Below, piece after piece: positions 43,681-52,375 of a stretch of 64,000 nt of DNA (the first letter of the stretch is position 1; the number at the start of each line of letters is the position of its first letter). This DNA comes from Streptomyces sp. Ag109_O5-10 (GTDB taxonomy: Bacteria; Actinomycetota; Actinomycetes; Streptomycetales; Streptomycetaceae): the NCBI RefSeq assembly GCF_900105755.1, contig NZ_FNTQ01000001.1:6262001-6326000 (forward strand), in the 5' to 3' direction. Both the position numbers and the translations under genes were made by a program. The notes under the pieces were generated by a model. It saw only the letters and a list, made by a program, of their open reading frames with translations. It was not told where the DNA came from and did no database searches.

Positions 43681-44526
43681 ATGTCCCGCCATGTCGCGAT
43701 CGTCACCGATTCAACGGCCTACCTGCCGCCGCGGACGGTGGAGCGCCACGGCATCACCGCGGTGCCGCTGACCGTGGTCCTCGGCGACCGGGCGCTCGAA
43801 GAGGGCACCGAGATCTCGACGCGTTCCCTGGCCCAGGCTTTGCAGAAGCGTCGCCCCGTCACCACCTCCCGGCCCAGCCCCGCGGTGTTCGCCGAGACCT
43901 ACCGCAAGGTAGCCGGGACCGGAGCGACCGGAATCGTCTCGCTCCACCTCTCCGCCGAACTGTCGGGCACCTACGACGCGGCCGTCGTCGCCGCCCGGGA
44001 GGCACCGGTCCCGGTGCGTGTGGTCGACACCGGGATGGTCGCGATGGCCCTCGGTTTCTGCGCGCTCGCGGCGGCCGAGGCCGCCGAGGCGGGCGGTACC
44101 GTCGACGAGGTCGTCACGGCCGCGGAGAAGCGGGCCGCCGGGACCTCCGCGTACTTCTACGTCGACACTCTCGACTATCTGCGCCGCGGCGGCCGCATCG
44201 GCACCGCCCAGGCCCTGTTCGGTTCCGCGCTCGCCGTGAAGCCCCTGCTCCAGCTGGACGGCGGCCGGATCGAGCTCCTGGAGAAGGTACGGACGGCGTC
44301 CCGGGCCATCGCCCGCCTCGAGGAGCTCACGGCCGAGCGGGCGGGCGGCGCCGAGGTGGACATCGCCGTCCACCATCTCGCCGCTCCCGACCGGGCCTCG
44401 GCCCTCGCCGACCGGCTGCGGGCGCGGGTGCCCGGGCTGGCCGACCTGCACGTGAGCGAGGTCGGCGCGGTCATCGGGGCGCACACCGGACCCGGGCTGC
44501 TCGGGGCGGTCGTCTCGCTCCGCTGA
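43681..44526 (+). CDS. DegV family fatty-acid-binding protein
   Basis: This 281-residue protein starts MSRHVAIVTDSTAYLPPRTV and has TTSRPSPAVFAETYRKVA, VSLHLSAELSGTYDAAV, VRVVDTGMVAMALGF and FYVDTLDYLRRGGRIG, the signature set of DegV proteins. DegV proteins bind a fatty acid; in Firmicutes the FakB members present it to the kinase FakA. No fakA is nearby. The ATG at 43681 lies 7 nt after TAACCT (43668-43673) and has no Shine-Dalgarno sequence, so it may be leaderless. Confidence 0.92.
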   Translation: MSRHVAIVTDSTAYLPPRTVERHGITAVPLTVVLGDRALEEGTEISTRSLAQALQKRRPVTTSRPSPAVFAETYRKVAGTGATGIVSLHLSAELSGTYDAAVVAAREAPVPVRVVDTGMVAMALGFCALAAAEAAEAGGTVDEVVTAAEKRAAGTSAYFYVDTLDYLRRGGRIGTAQALFGSALAVKPLLQLDGGRIELLEKVRTASRAIARLEELTAERAGGAEVDIAVHHLAAPDRASALADRLRARVPGLADLHVSEVGAVIGAHTGPGLLGAVVSLR

Positions 44527-44559
44527 GCCGGGGACCGGAGGGCGTGCACTTCGCCACAT

Positions 44560-44573
44560 CACTCGTACGAGTG
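44560..44573. promoter_or_regulatory. 14-bp perfect palindrome CACTCGTACGAGTG upstream of comEA
   Basis: The palindrome lies 84 bp before the comEA start and is flanked by GCCAC/GGC that extend the dyad loosely. The position and symmetry suggest an operator. I do not recognise the site. Confidence 0.4.
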
Positions 44574-44656
44574 GCGTAGTTCTCCACAACGCGGGCGCTG
44601 TCCACGGAAACCGAGCAAGATCATCGCGGTTCGGCGGGAAGCCCGATCCTCGTCGC

Positions 44657-45784
44657 ATGGCACTTCGATCACGCTCACACGAGACACATGCGACCAGTGG
44701 CCCAGGCCGGGGCCCCACCTCCGACGGCCGCACCCGGCACCGGCGGTTCCCGGTCCGGGCCTGCGTCCGGCACCGCCCGGCTCCGGCGGACGAACTGCGC
44801 CGCCGGGCGGAACTCCTCTTCGGCGAGCGCGCCGTCGTCAGGCCCGGGCCGGGTCAGGGACAGCCCACCGCGGAGACGGTGACCGGCACCGGCGCGGCGA
44901 CCGGACTGACCGCGGCCACGACCGCGGTGCGCACGGCCACGGCCGGAGTGCGCACCGCCGCGGCTGCGCTGTCCACGGCGGCGGCCGTGATGTCGTCGGC
45001 CCGCGCACTGGCCGGCGAGGTCACGGCACGCCGCGAGCCGGCGCTGCCCGGGCTGCGGTCCAGGGTCGGGCTCGCGGTTCGGGAGCGGATGCCGGTGTGG
45101 CTCCAGACACGCTGCGGGCTGGAACGCCGGGGCGCGGTCGCCCTGGGGGTGGTGCTCGTCGTGGCCGCGGCACTGGCCGTGCAGCACTTCTGGACGGGCC
45201 GGACCGAGTCCGTGAGCGCGCCCGAAGTGGTGCGCGCGGAGGCGCCGTACGAGAAGGGCGATGAGCAGACCCAGGCCACCGGAACCGCCGCCGTCGGAAC
45301 CGGTACCGCCGCGGCGCCCGGTACGCCCGCCGGAACCGGCAGGCCTGGCGGGGAGATTGTGGTGGATGTCACCGGGAAGGTCCGGGATCCGGGGGTCCAC
45401 ACACTGCCCGCCGGCTCCCGGGTGACCGACGCGCTGCGGGCGGCGGGCGGGGTACGGCCCGGTACGGACACCGACGGACTCAACCGCGCCCGCCTCCTGA
45501 CGGACGGCGAACAGATCGTCGTCGGAGGCCCCGCGCCGCCGGCCGCACCAGGTCCGGCCGCGGGCGGTCCCGCGACGGGAGCGGGCCCGGCGGCCCCGCT
45601 CTCCCTCAACACCGCGACCGTCGAGCAGCTCGACGCCCTGCCCGGAGTCGGCCCGGTACTGGCCCAGCACATCCTCGACTTCCGCACCCAGCACGCCGGT
45701 TTCCGTTCGGTCGACGAACTCCGCCAGGTCAAGGGCATCGGCGACCGCCGCTACTCCGACCTGCGGGACCTGGTACGGCCATGA
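44657..45784 (+). CDS. comEA: ComEA-family DNA-binding protein (SLBB + helix-hairpin-helix)
   Basis: This 375-residue protein has a long Ala/Thr-rich N-terminus (the region about 70-120 is low complexity) and one membrane helix near 155-175 (GAVALGVVLVVAAALAVQHF). An SLBB domain follows at about 230-290 (IVVDVTGKVRDPGVHTLPAG, VTDALRAAGGV). A C-terminal helix-hairpin-helix repeat ends the protein (SLNTATVEQLDALPGVGPVL and FRSVDELRQVKGIGDRR). This is the ComEA layout for binding DNA outside the membrane. The ATG at 44657 lacks a good Shine-Dalgarno sequence. It overlaps comEC by four bases (ATGA), so they are coupled. No natural competence is established for Streptomyces, so the role is uncertain. 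Confidence 0.93.
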   Translation: MALRSRSHETHATSGPGRGPTSDGRTRHRRFPVRACVRHRPAPADELRRRAELLFGERAVVRPGPGQGQPTAETVTGTGAATGLTAATTAVRTATAGVRTAAAALSTAAAVMSSARALAGEVTARREPALPGLRSRVGLAVRERMPVWLQTRCGLERRGAVALGVVLVVAAALAVQHFWTGRTESVSAPEVVRAEAPYEKGDEQTQATGTAAVGTGTAAAPGTPAGTGRPGGEIVVDVTGKVRDPGVHTLPAGSRVTDALRAAGGVRPGTDTDGLNRARLLTDGEQIVVGGPAPPAAPGPAAGGPATGAGPAAPLSLNTATVEQLDALPGVGPVLAQHILDFRTQHAGFRSVDELRQVKGIGDRRYSDLRDLVRP

Positions 45785-48378
45785 GCCGCGCGACCGACGG
45801 AGCGGCACCAGGACCCGCGGCCGTGGGCCGGTCGGTGCGAGCCGGCCCGGGGCCGCGGACCGGGACCGCGCCCGCCCGGCAGGACGCGCGGGCCGACCTG
45901 CGGCTCGTGCCGCCCGCGCTGGCCGTGTGGGCCACGGCGGCCCTGGCACTGGACGCGCCGCCCGCGTGGACGGCCGCGATCGCCGTCGTCTGCCTGGGCG
46001 CCGGGGCGGTCCTGCTGGGGCTCGGCCGGGCCCGCACCCGGCCGGTGACGGGGACGGGGACGGGGACGGCCGATGCCACGTCGGCCAGGCCGAGGGCCTG
46101 GCGGCGGGCCTCGGGCGGCGCCCTGCTCCTCTGCGTCGCCGGGGCGGCCGGCTCCGCGGGGCTGCACGGGGCGGACGTTCGTCGCGGACCGGTTCCCGGT
46201 CTGGCCCGCGCGTACGCCACCGTGACCGCCGAGGTGGAGCTCACGGGCGACCCGTGGACCGCCAGGCCGCGCGTCCGGGGGGACCACGCCACGCCGGCCG
46301 CCGTACTGGTGCGCGGCGAGGTGCGACGGCTGGAGCAGGGCGACGGGACCGTGGTGACGACCCGTTCACCGGTGCTGATGGCCGTGGACACGGGGGTACC
46401 GGCGCCCGGTGGCGGCGGCCGGGCGCGGTGGCTCGGGCTGCTGCCCTCGACCCGGCTGAGGGTGAGCGGGCGGCTGGCGCCGGCCACGGCCGGCGGCGAC
46501 CGGGTCGCGGCGCTGCTGCGGGTGCGGGAGCGTCCCGCGCCGGCGGTGGTGGGGGAGCCGAGCGGGCCGCAGCGGTTGGCCGGACGGTTGCGGGCCGGGC
46601 TGCGGGAGGCGACCGACGGGCTGCCCGAGGACGCGCGGGCGCTGCTGCCCGGACTGGTCGTCGGGGACACCTCACGGATCACCCCGGAGCTGGACGAGGC
46701 GTTCGAGGCGACCGACCTCGCGCACACCCTCGCGGTGTCGGGCAGCAACCTCACCATCCTGCTCGCCCTGCTCATCGGACCGCCGGGACTGGCCCAGCAG
46801 ACCGAGCGGCGGGGGCTCGCTCCGCGCCTCGGGCTGTCGCTGCGGGCGACGGCACTGTTCGCGTCGGCGCTCACGCTCGGCTTCGTCGTGGTGTGCCGCC
46901 CGGACCCCAGCGTGCTGCGGGCCGCGGCCTGCGGAGCGGTCGCCCTGCTCGCCCTGGCGACCGGCCGCCGCAGGTCCCTGGTCCCGGCCCTGGCCACGGC
47001 GGTTCTGCTGCTGGTGCTGTACGACCCGTGGCTGGCCCGCAGTTACGGCTTCCTGCTGTCGGTGCTGGCGACCGGTTCGCTGCTGCTGCTGGCACCCGGG
47101 TGGAGCGAGGCGTTGCGGCGGCGCGGGGTGCCGGAGCGGCTGGCCGAGGGGCTGGCCGCGGCCGCGGCCGCGCAGGCGGTGTGCGGACCGGTGGTCGCGG
47201 TGCTGTCGGCGCGGGTGAGTCTGGTGGCGGTGCCCTGCAACCTGCTGGCGGAGATCGCGGTCGCGCCGGCCACGGTCCTGGGGTTCGGGGCGCTCGCGGC
47301 GGCTCCGGTGGCGATGCCGGCGGCCAAGGTGCTGGCGTGGTGCGCGGGTTGGCCGGCCGGGTGGATCGCGGGCATCGCCCGGACCGGGGCCGGGCTGCCG
47401 GGTGCGGGCGTGGACTGGCCCGGGAGCTGGGCGGGGGCGCTGCTGCTGGCCGGGGTGACGGTGGCCGTCGTGGCGCTGGGGCGGCGGCTGCTGCGGCATC
47501 CGTGGTGGTGCGGGGTGCTGGGGGTGCTGGGGGTGCTGCTCGTGCTGCTGGTGGTGCGTCCGGCGCCGCTGGCCCGGGTGGTCACGGGCTGGCCGCCGCC
47601 CGGCTGGCGGCTGGCCATGTGCGATGTCGGGCAGGGGGACGCGACCGTGCTCGCGGCGGGCGCGGGCACGGGTGTGGTCGTGGACGCCGGCCCCGATCCG
47701 GCACTGGTCGACCACTGCCTGCGGGAACTCGGCATCACCCGGATCCCGCTCGTCGTCCTCACCCACTTCCACGCGGACCACGTCGCGGGCCTGCCCGGGG
47801 TGCTGCGCGGCCGTGAGGTGGCGCAGATCGAGACGACCGGGTTCGAGGAACCCGTGGACCAGGTCGAGTTCGTCAGAAGGCAGGCCGCCGAGCACCGGGT
47901 CCCCCTCACGCGGGCGGTCGCCGGGGAGCGGCGCAGGACCGGGCCGCTGGACTGGCGGGTGCTGTGGCCGCCCCCGGACCCGGCCCCGTTGCCGGACGGA
48001 CCGAACGACGCCAGTGTCGCCCTGCTGGTCCGCTCGGCCGGGCTGCGGATGCTGCTGCTCGGGGACCTCGAACCCCCGGCGCAGCAGGAGCTGCTGAGAT
48101 CACCGGCCGCGGCCGAGATGGGCCACGTGGACGTGCTGAAGGTGGCCCACCACGGGTCCGCGTACCAGGATCCGCAGCTGCTGCGGCTGGTGGCGCCGCG
48201 GGTCGCGCTCATCTCCTGCGGGGCGGACAACCCGTACGGCCATCCGGCACCCGGCACGGTGGCCGGACTGCGGGCCGTGGGGGCGATGGTGCTGCGGACC
48301 GACCGGGACGGGGCGCTCGCCGTGACCGGAGGCGGCACGGGCGGGGAGGCGGGGGAGCTGCGCGTGGCGCGAGACTGA
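45781..48378 (+). CDS. comEC: ComEC/Rec2-family DNA-channel protein with metallo-beta-lactamase domain
   Basis: This 865-residue protein has several N-terminal membrane segments, an OB-like soluble loop (about 120-280), and a Competence domain with the signature EATDLAHTLAVSGSNLTILL followed by 6-8 helices. The C-terminal metallo-beta-lactamase domain shows DVGQGDATVL and HFHADH at 662-667 (His662, His664, Asp666, His667), with later DPALVDHCL and VAHHGSAYQDP. All zinc ligands are present, so nuclease activity is possible. The ATG overlaps the comEA stop. The nat gene starts 5 bp downstream. Confidence 0.94.
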   Translation: MSRATDGAAPGPAAVGRSVRAGPGPRTGTAPARQDARADLRLVPPALAVWATAALALDAPPAWTAAIAVVCLGAGAVLLGLGRARTRPVTGTGTGTADATSARPRAWRRASGGALLLCVAGAAGSAGLHGADVRRGPVPGLARAYATVTAEVELTGDPWTARPRVRGDHATPAAVLVRGEVRRLEQGDGTVVTTRSPVLMAVDTGVPAPGGGGRARWLGLLPSTRLRVSGRLAPATAGGDRVAALLRVRERPAPAVVGEPSGPQRLAGRLRAGLREATDGLPEDARALLPGLVVGDTSRITPELDEAFEATDLAHTLAVSGSNLTILLALLIGPPGLAQQTERRGLAPRLGLSLRATALFASALTLGFVVVCRPDPSVLRAAACGAVALLALATGRRRSLVPALATAVLLLVLYDPWLARSYGFLLSVLATGSLLLLAPGWSEALRRRGVPERLAEGLAAAAAAQAVCGPVVAVLSARVSLVAVPCNLLAEIAVAPATVLGFGALAAAPVAMPAAKVLAWCAGWPAGWIAGIARTGAGLPGAGVDWPGSWAGALLLAGVTVAVVALGRRLLRHPWWCGVLGVLGVLLVLLVVRPAPLARVVTGWPPPGWRLAMCDVGQGDATVLAAGAGTGVVVDAGPDPALVDHCLRELGITRIPLVVLTHFHADHVAGLPGVLRGREVAQIETTGFEEPVDQVEFVRRQAAEHRVPLTRAVAGERRRTGPLDWRVLWPPPDPAPLPDGPNDASVALLVRSAGLRMLLLGDLEPPAQQELLRSPAAAEMGHVDVLKVAHHGSAYQDPQLLRLVAPRVALISCGADNPYGHPAPGTVAGLRAVGAMVLRTDRDGALAVTGGGTGGEAGELRVARD

Positions 48379-48382
48379 GGGC

Positions 48383-49243
48383 ATGAACTCGGTGCACCCG
48401 GCGCAGATCGACGCCTACCTCGGCCGTCTCGGAGCCGCCCGTCCGGCCCGGCCCACCGCGGACACCCTGCGCGAGCTGCACCTTCGGCACCTGCGGACCG
48501 TGCCCTTCGAGAACCTGTCGGTGCACCTCGGCGAGGAGATCGTGCTGGCCGGGGAGCGGCTGGTGGAGAAGGTGGCGGGCGCGGGCCGGGGCGGGTTCTG
48601 CTACGAACTCAACGGGGCCTTCTCGGTGTTGCTGACCGCGCTCGGTTTCGGGGTGACGCCGCTGGCGGGGCGGGTGTACGGGGCGGAGGGGCGGCTCGGG
48701 ATCCCGTACGACCATCTCGCGCTGCGGGTGCGGACGGAGGACGGCGCCGAGTGGCTGGCCGACGTGGGGTTCGGGGCGCACAGCCACCACCCGCTGGCGT
48801 TCGCGGAGCGGGGCGAGCAGGCCGATCCGGGCGGGACGTTCCGGATCGCGGAGGCCAAGCCGGACGAGGCGGGGGCGGTGGGCGGGGGCGGGGAACGCGC
48901 GGTGGGCGGGGACCTGGACGTGCTGCGCGACGGGGAGCCGCAGTACCGGCTGGAGGTCCGGCCGCGGGTGCTCGGGGACTTCACGGCCGGGGCGTGGTGG
49001 CACAGCACCTCGCCGTCGTCGCACTTCACCCAGTCGCTGGTCTGCTCCCGGGTCACCGGGGACGGCGGGCGGATCACGCTCAGCGGGCGGACGTTGACGC
49101 GGACGGCGGCCGACGGGACGCGTGAAGTGAGGGAGTTGGCGCACGACGAGGAGGTGCTCGGGGTCTACCGGGAGCGGTTCGGGATCGTACTGGACTGTGT
49201 GCCGACTGTGCGAAATCCGTGGAAAGGCAAGCGGAGCGGCTAA
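48383..49243 (+). CDS. nat: Arylamine N-acetyltransferase
   Basis: This 286-residue enzyme acetylates arylamines using acetyl-CoA. The Cys-His-Asp triad is complete: C73 (RGGFCYELN), H111 (IPYDHLALRV) and D127 (LADVGFG). The N-terminus (YLGRLGAARPARPTADTLRE, then LHLRHLRTVPFENLSVH) is also typical. Compared with enteric NATs there is an insertion of about 25 Gly/Glu-rich residues near 165-185. It starts 5 bp after comEC, with GGG a few bases upstream. In actinobacteria NAT-like proteins also act in secondary metabolism (e.g. amide synthases), but nothing here points to that. Confidence 0.95.
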   Translation: MNSVHPAQIDAYLGRLGAARPARPTADTLRELHLRHLRTVPFENLSVHLGEEIVLAGERLVEKVAGAGRGGFCYELNGAFSVLLTALGFGVTPLAGRVYGAEGRLGIPYDHLALRVRTEDGAEWLADVGFGAHSHHPLAFAERGEQADPGGTFRIAEAKPDEAGAVGGGGERAVGGDLDVLRDGEPQYRLEVRPRVLGDFTAGAWWHSTSPSSHFTQSLVCSRVTGDGGRITLSGRTLTRTAADGTREVRELAHDEEVLGVYRERFGIVLDCVPTVRNPWKGKRSG

Positions 49244-49417
49244 TTCGGGTTTCGTGGGAGAACGCGTTTCTACCGGCGCGTAGTGTTCTACTCGTGGGTA
49301 GTTCCGGCGCATGTGCCGGATTCCCGCGATGTGGTGCCGTGTTGCCCCGAAAGCCGCATCAATGATCGAATGTTTCTTCGGCAACGGATGACGGCGAGGC
49401 GTACAGGGGTGGCGAGG

Positions 49418-50299
49418 ATGTTCGGCCGCTTGATGGGAAACCGAACGAACCGGGTGCAGCGGGCGAGCCCCCTCGCGGCGGTGCAGACCGCGCCCGACGC
49501 CGGGGTGCTGAGCTGCCGGGTGCTCGACCCGGTCAACGAACCGGTGACGAACGCCGAGTTCGCGGTGACCGACACCATGGGACGCACGGTGGTCAGCGGG
49601 GGTGCGGATCCCTACGGGTCGTTCGTGACGGCGGTGCCGGCCGGGGAATACCGGCTCGCGGTGTCCGCCGAGGGGTTCACGCCGTACCGGGCCACCGCGC
49701 AGGTCGGCGAGAACTGCCTCGCCGCGCTCGGTGACGTCACCCTCCAGGTCGCCCAGCCGCCGGAGCTTCCGGCGCCGGGGGACTGGGAGATCGAGCCGAC
49801 GCATTCCTCGATCGCCTTCACCGCCCGGCACATCGGACTGGCGCGGATCCATGGGCGGTTCAACTCGTTCGCGGGCGCGGTACGGATCGCCGAACCGATG
49901 GAGCACTCCGCCATGCACATCGTGATCGACGCCGCGACCATCGACACGGGCGTCCGGATGCGCGACGACCATCTGCGTTCCGCTGACTTCCTCGACGTGC
50001 GGCGCTTCCCGACACTGGAGTTCTACAGCGACCGTTTCGTGCACAGGGGCGGCGCCAGGTGGGGCGTCACCGGGGCGCTGTCCCTGCACGGGGTGACCCG
50101 CACGGTCACCTTCGACACGGAGTACCTCGGGCTCGGCAACGGCATGGAGGGCGAGGTCCGGGCCGCCTGCCGGGCCACCACCGAACTCCACCGCGACGAC
50201 TTCACCGTGAGCTGGCAGACCATGCTGGCGCGCGGGATCGCGGTGGTCGGGCCGAGCATCCGCGTCGACCTGGACGTGCAGATCGTCCCGAAGGGCTGA
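49418..50299 (+). CDS. YceI-family lipid-binding protein with N-terminal carboxypeptidase-regulatory-like domain
   Basis: This 293-residue protein has two parts. Residues about 25-110 form a CarboxypepD_reg/Ig-like fold (LSCRVLDPVNEPVTNAEFAV, VPAGEYRLAVSAEGFTPY). Residues about 120-290 form a YceI domain (WEIEPTHSSIAFTARHIGLA, VDAATIDTG-like and RDDHLRSADFLDV, with FPTLEFYSDRF and TGALSLHGVTRTV). YceI lipocalin-like barrels bind isoprenoids or fatty acids. No signal peptide is seen, so it may be cytoplasmic. The ATG at 49418 follows AGGGGTGG with 7-nt spacing. In-frame starts at 49388 and 49370 are alternatives. Confidence 0.87.
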   Translation: MFGRLMGNRTNRVQRASPLAAVQTAPDAGVLSCRVLDPVNEPVTNAEFAVTDTMGRTVVSGGADPYGSFVTAVPAGEYRLAVSAEGFTPYRATAQVGENCLAALGDVTLQVAQPPELPAPGDWEIEPTHSSIAFTARHIGLARIHGRFNSFAGAVRIAEPMEHSAMHIVIDAATIDTGVRMRDDHLRSADFLDVRRFPTLEFYSDRFVHRGGARWGVTGALSLHGVTRTVTFDTEYLGLGNGMEGEVRAACRATTELHRDDFTVSWQTMLARGIAVVGPSIRVDLDVQIVPKG

Positions 50300-50367
50300 G
50301 CCGGCCCCGCGCCCCGCCCTGTCGCCGCGGCTCGTACCGGTGGCCGGCGGTGCCCGAGAATGGGGGC

Positions 50368-50613
50368 GTGAGCGATGTGAGACATGTGCTGGTGCTGCCC
50401 GACCGGGACGCGGCCCAGGAGGCCTGCGAGGCCCTCGGGGAGCGGTTCGGGGTCGACGAGGAGCCGCGGCTGGTGCGGGACGCGCTGGCCGGGGAGGACG
50501 ACGCCGAGGACGCACAGTGGCTGGTCCTGCTGAGGGACGAGCAGGGGCGGCTGGACCCGGCGGAGCTGGACGAGTTCGCCGGGGAGTGGGAGGGATGGCG
50601 GGAGGAGCCGTAG
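50368..50613 (+). CDS. Small acidic conserved hypothetical protein (81 aa)
   Basis: The product starts MSDVRHVLVLPDRDAAQEAC and continues with an acidic beta-alpha-beta-like sequence (ERFGVDEEPRLVRDALAGED, AQWLVLLRDEQGRLD). The fold suggests a small ferredoxin-like unit, perhaps a ribonuclease-E-inhibitor-like or RraB-like protein; this is weak. The GTG at 50368 has TGGGGG. It ends about 48 bp before holA and is probably co-transcribed with it. Confidence 0.72.
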   Translation: MSDVRHVLVLPDRDAAQEACEALGERFGVDEEPRLVRDALAGEDDAEDAQWLVLLRDEQGRLDPAELDEFAGEWEGWREEP

Positions 50614-50660
50614 GAGCGCGGCCGGCCCTGTTGTCAGTGGGCCGTGGGATGCTTGGCGCG

Positions 50661-51653
50661 ATGGCCAAGAAGACTGCTGACGACGATCCGCTCACCCCGT
50701 TGACCCTGGCCGTGGGGCAGGAGGAGCTGCTGCTCGACCGTGCCGTGCAGCAGGTGGTGGCCGCTGCCCGGGCCGCCGACGCCGACACGGACGTACGGGA
50801 CCTGAACCCCGACCAGTTGCAGCCCGGCACGCTCGCCGAGCTGACCAGCCCGTCGCTCTTCGCGGAGCGCAAGGTCGTGGTCGTGCGCAACGCGCAGGAC
50901 CTGTCCGCCGACACCGTCAAGGACGTGAAGGCGTACCTCGGGTCGCCCGCCGAGGAGATCACCCTCGTGCTGCTGCACGCCGGCGGGGTCAAGGGCAAGG
51001 CACTGCTCGACGCGGCGCGCAAGGCCGGCGCCCGCGAGGTCGCCTGCCCGAAGATGACCAAGCCGGCGGACCGGCTCGCGTTCGTACGCAGCGAGTTCCG
51101 GGCGCTCGGGCGGTCCGCCACGCCCGAGGCCTGCCAGGCGCTCGTCGACGCCATCGGCAGCGATCTGCGGGAGCTCGCGTCGGCCGTCACCCAGCTCGCC
51201 GCGGACGTCGAGGGCACCATCGACGAGGCCGTCGTCGGCCGCTACTACACCGGACGGGCCGAGGCGTCGAGCTTCACGGTGGCCGACCGCGCCGTGGAGG
51301 GACGCACAGCGGAGGCGCTGGAGGCGCTGCGCTGGTCGCTGGCGACCGGCGTGGCCCCGGTGATGATCACGAGCGCGCTCGCGCAGGGCGTCCGGGCGAT
51401 CGGGAAGCTCGCGGGCGCTCGGGGCGGGCAGCGGCCCGCCGATCTGGCCCGGGAGCTCGGCATGCCGCCGTGGAAGATCGACCGGGTGCGGCAGCAGATG
51501 CGCGGGTGGACGCCGGACGGGGTCGCGGTGGCACTGCGGGCCGTCGCCGAGGCCGACGCGGGCGTGAAGGGCGGCGGGGACGATCCCGAGTACGCCCTGG
51601 AGAAGGCCGTGGTGACGGTCGCGCAGGCGGCGCGGTCACGCGGCCGGGGGTGA
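50661..51653 (+). CDS. holA: DNA polymerase III subunit delta
   Basis: This 330-residue protein begins MAKKTADDDPLTPLTLAVGQ, then EELLLDRAVQ. It shows the HolA pattern: domain I (LNPDQLQPGTLAELTSPSLF, RKVVVVRNA), then VLLHAGGVKGKALLDAARKA, CPKMTKPADRLAFVRSEF, and a helical collar (LRELASAVTQLAADVEGTID, then LGMPPWKIDRVRQQMRGWT). It loads the beta clamp as part of the clamp loader. The ATG at 50661 is preferred to the ATG at 50649, which would add four residues. The rpsT neighbour on the other strand is a common actinobacterial arrangement. Confidence 0.94.
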   Translation: MAKKTADDDPLTPLTLAVGQEELLLDRAVQQVVAAARAADADTDVRDLNPDQLQPGTLAELTSPSLFAERKVVVVRNAQDLSADTVKDVKAYLGSPAEEITLVLLHAGGVKGKALLDAARKAGAREVACPKMTKPADRLAFVRSEFRALGRSATPEACQALVDAIGSDLRELASAVTQLAADVEGTIDEAVVGRYYTGRAEASSFTVADRAVEGRTAEALEALRWSLATGVAPVMITSALAQGVRAIGKLAGARGGQRPADLARELGMPPWKIDRVRQQMRGWTPDGVAVALRAVAEADAGVKGGGDDPEYALEKAVVTVAQAARSRGRG

Positions 51654-51717
51654 CCGACCCCGGGGGCGATCGGCGGAGCTCAGGGTCAGCGGGCCGGGCG
51701 GGAGGCGCCCGGGCGTG

Positions 51718-51771
51718 CCGAAGGCCCCGGCGTCCACCCTGGGGAAGGGCGGGGAGCCGGGGCCTTCGGTT
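51718..51771. terminator. Hairpin between convergent holA and rpsT
   Basis: A 13-bp perfect stem (51718-51730 with 51757-51769) has a 26-nt loop and is followed by TT. It lies in the 234-bp gap between the convergent genes and could serve holA; the rest of the gap shows nothing else. Confidence 0.7.
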
Positions 51772-51887
51772 CAAGCTGTCGATCGACGCCCGCGTGGCGA
51801 ACGCAGGCCGCGCGTCGATCCTAGGGTGCCGGCCGGGGGCGGATGAGAGAGGGCCCGCCCGGGTCCTGCCGGCGTCAAATCAAGTTT

Positions 51888-52154
51888 TCAGCCCTTGAGG
51901 GAAGCAACCTTGGAAGCAAGCGCCGACTTCTTGTTGGCGGCCTGGTTCTTGTGGATGACGCCCTTCGAGACGGCCTTGTCGAGCGCACGCGCGGCAGCGC
52001 GCTGCAGCTCGGTGGCCTTCTCCGCGTCACCCGCGGCAGCGGCCTCACGGGCCTTGCGGATCGCGGTCTTCAGGGAGGACTTGACGGCCTTGTTGCGCAG
52101 CCGGGCCTTCTCGTTGGTCTTGATCCGCTTGATCTGGGACTTGATGTTCGCCAC
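51888..52154 (-). CDS. rpsT: 30S ribosomal protein S20
   Basis: This 88-residue protein begins ANIKSQIKRIKTNEKARLRN and ends NKKSALASKVASLKG, which are conserved bS20 blocks. It consists of basic helices that bind 16S rRNA. A GTG at 52154 starts it, with AAAAGG about 11 nt upstream. It is divergent from lepA, with a 221-bp gap, and convergent with holA. Confidence 0.98.
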   Translation of the reverse strand: MANIKSQIKRIKTNEKARLRNKAVKSSLKTAIRKAREAAAAGDAEKATELQRAAARALDKAVSKGVIHKNQAANKKSALASKVASLKG

Positions 52155-52375
52155 GAATGAGCCTTTTCAGGTTCTGGTGCGGGGCCGCGAAGGTCCCGTA
52201 CCGATGATTTCTTGAGGTCGTGCCTCGCGCTGAGAGGGCATGAGACACAGCTGCCCACACTACCAGCGGGCAGGAGAATGGCCCAAACCGGTCCCCGGTC
52301 CCTCTCCATGGGACCATGGAGACTACGTATCGATCCGACCCGAGGCATAAGGCGCCTCAAGAGACAGGACCCTGC

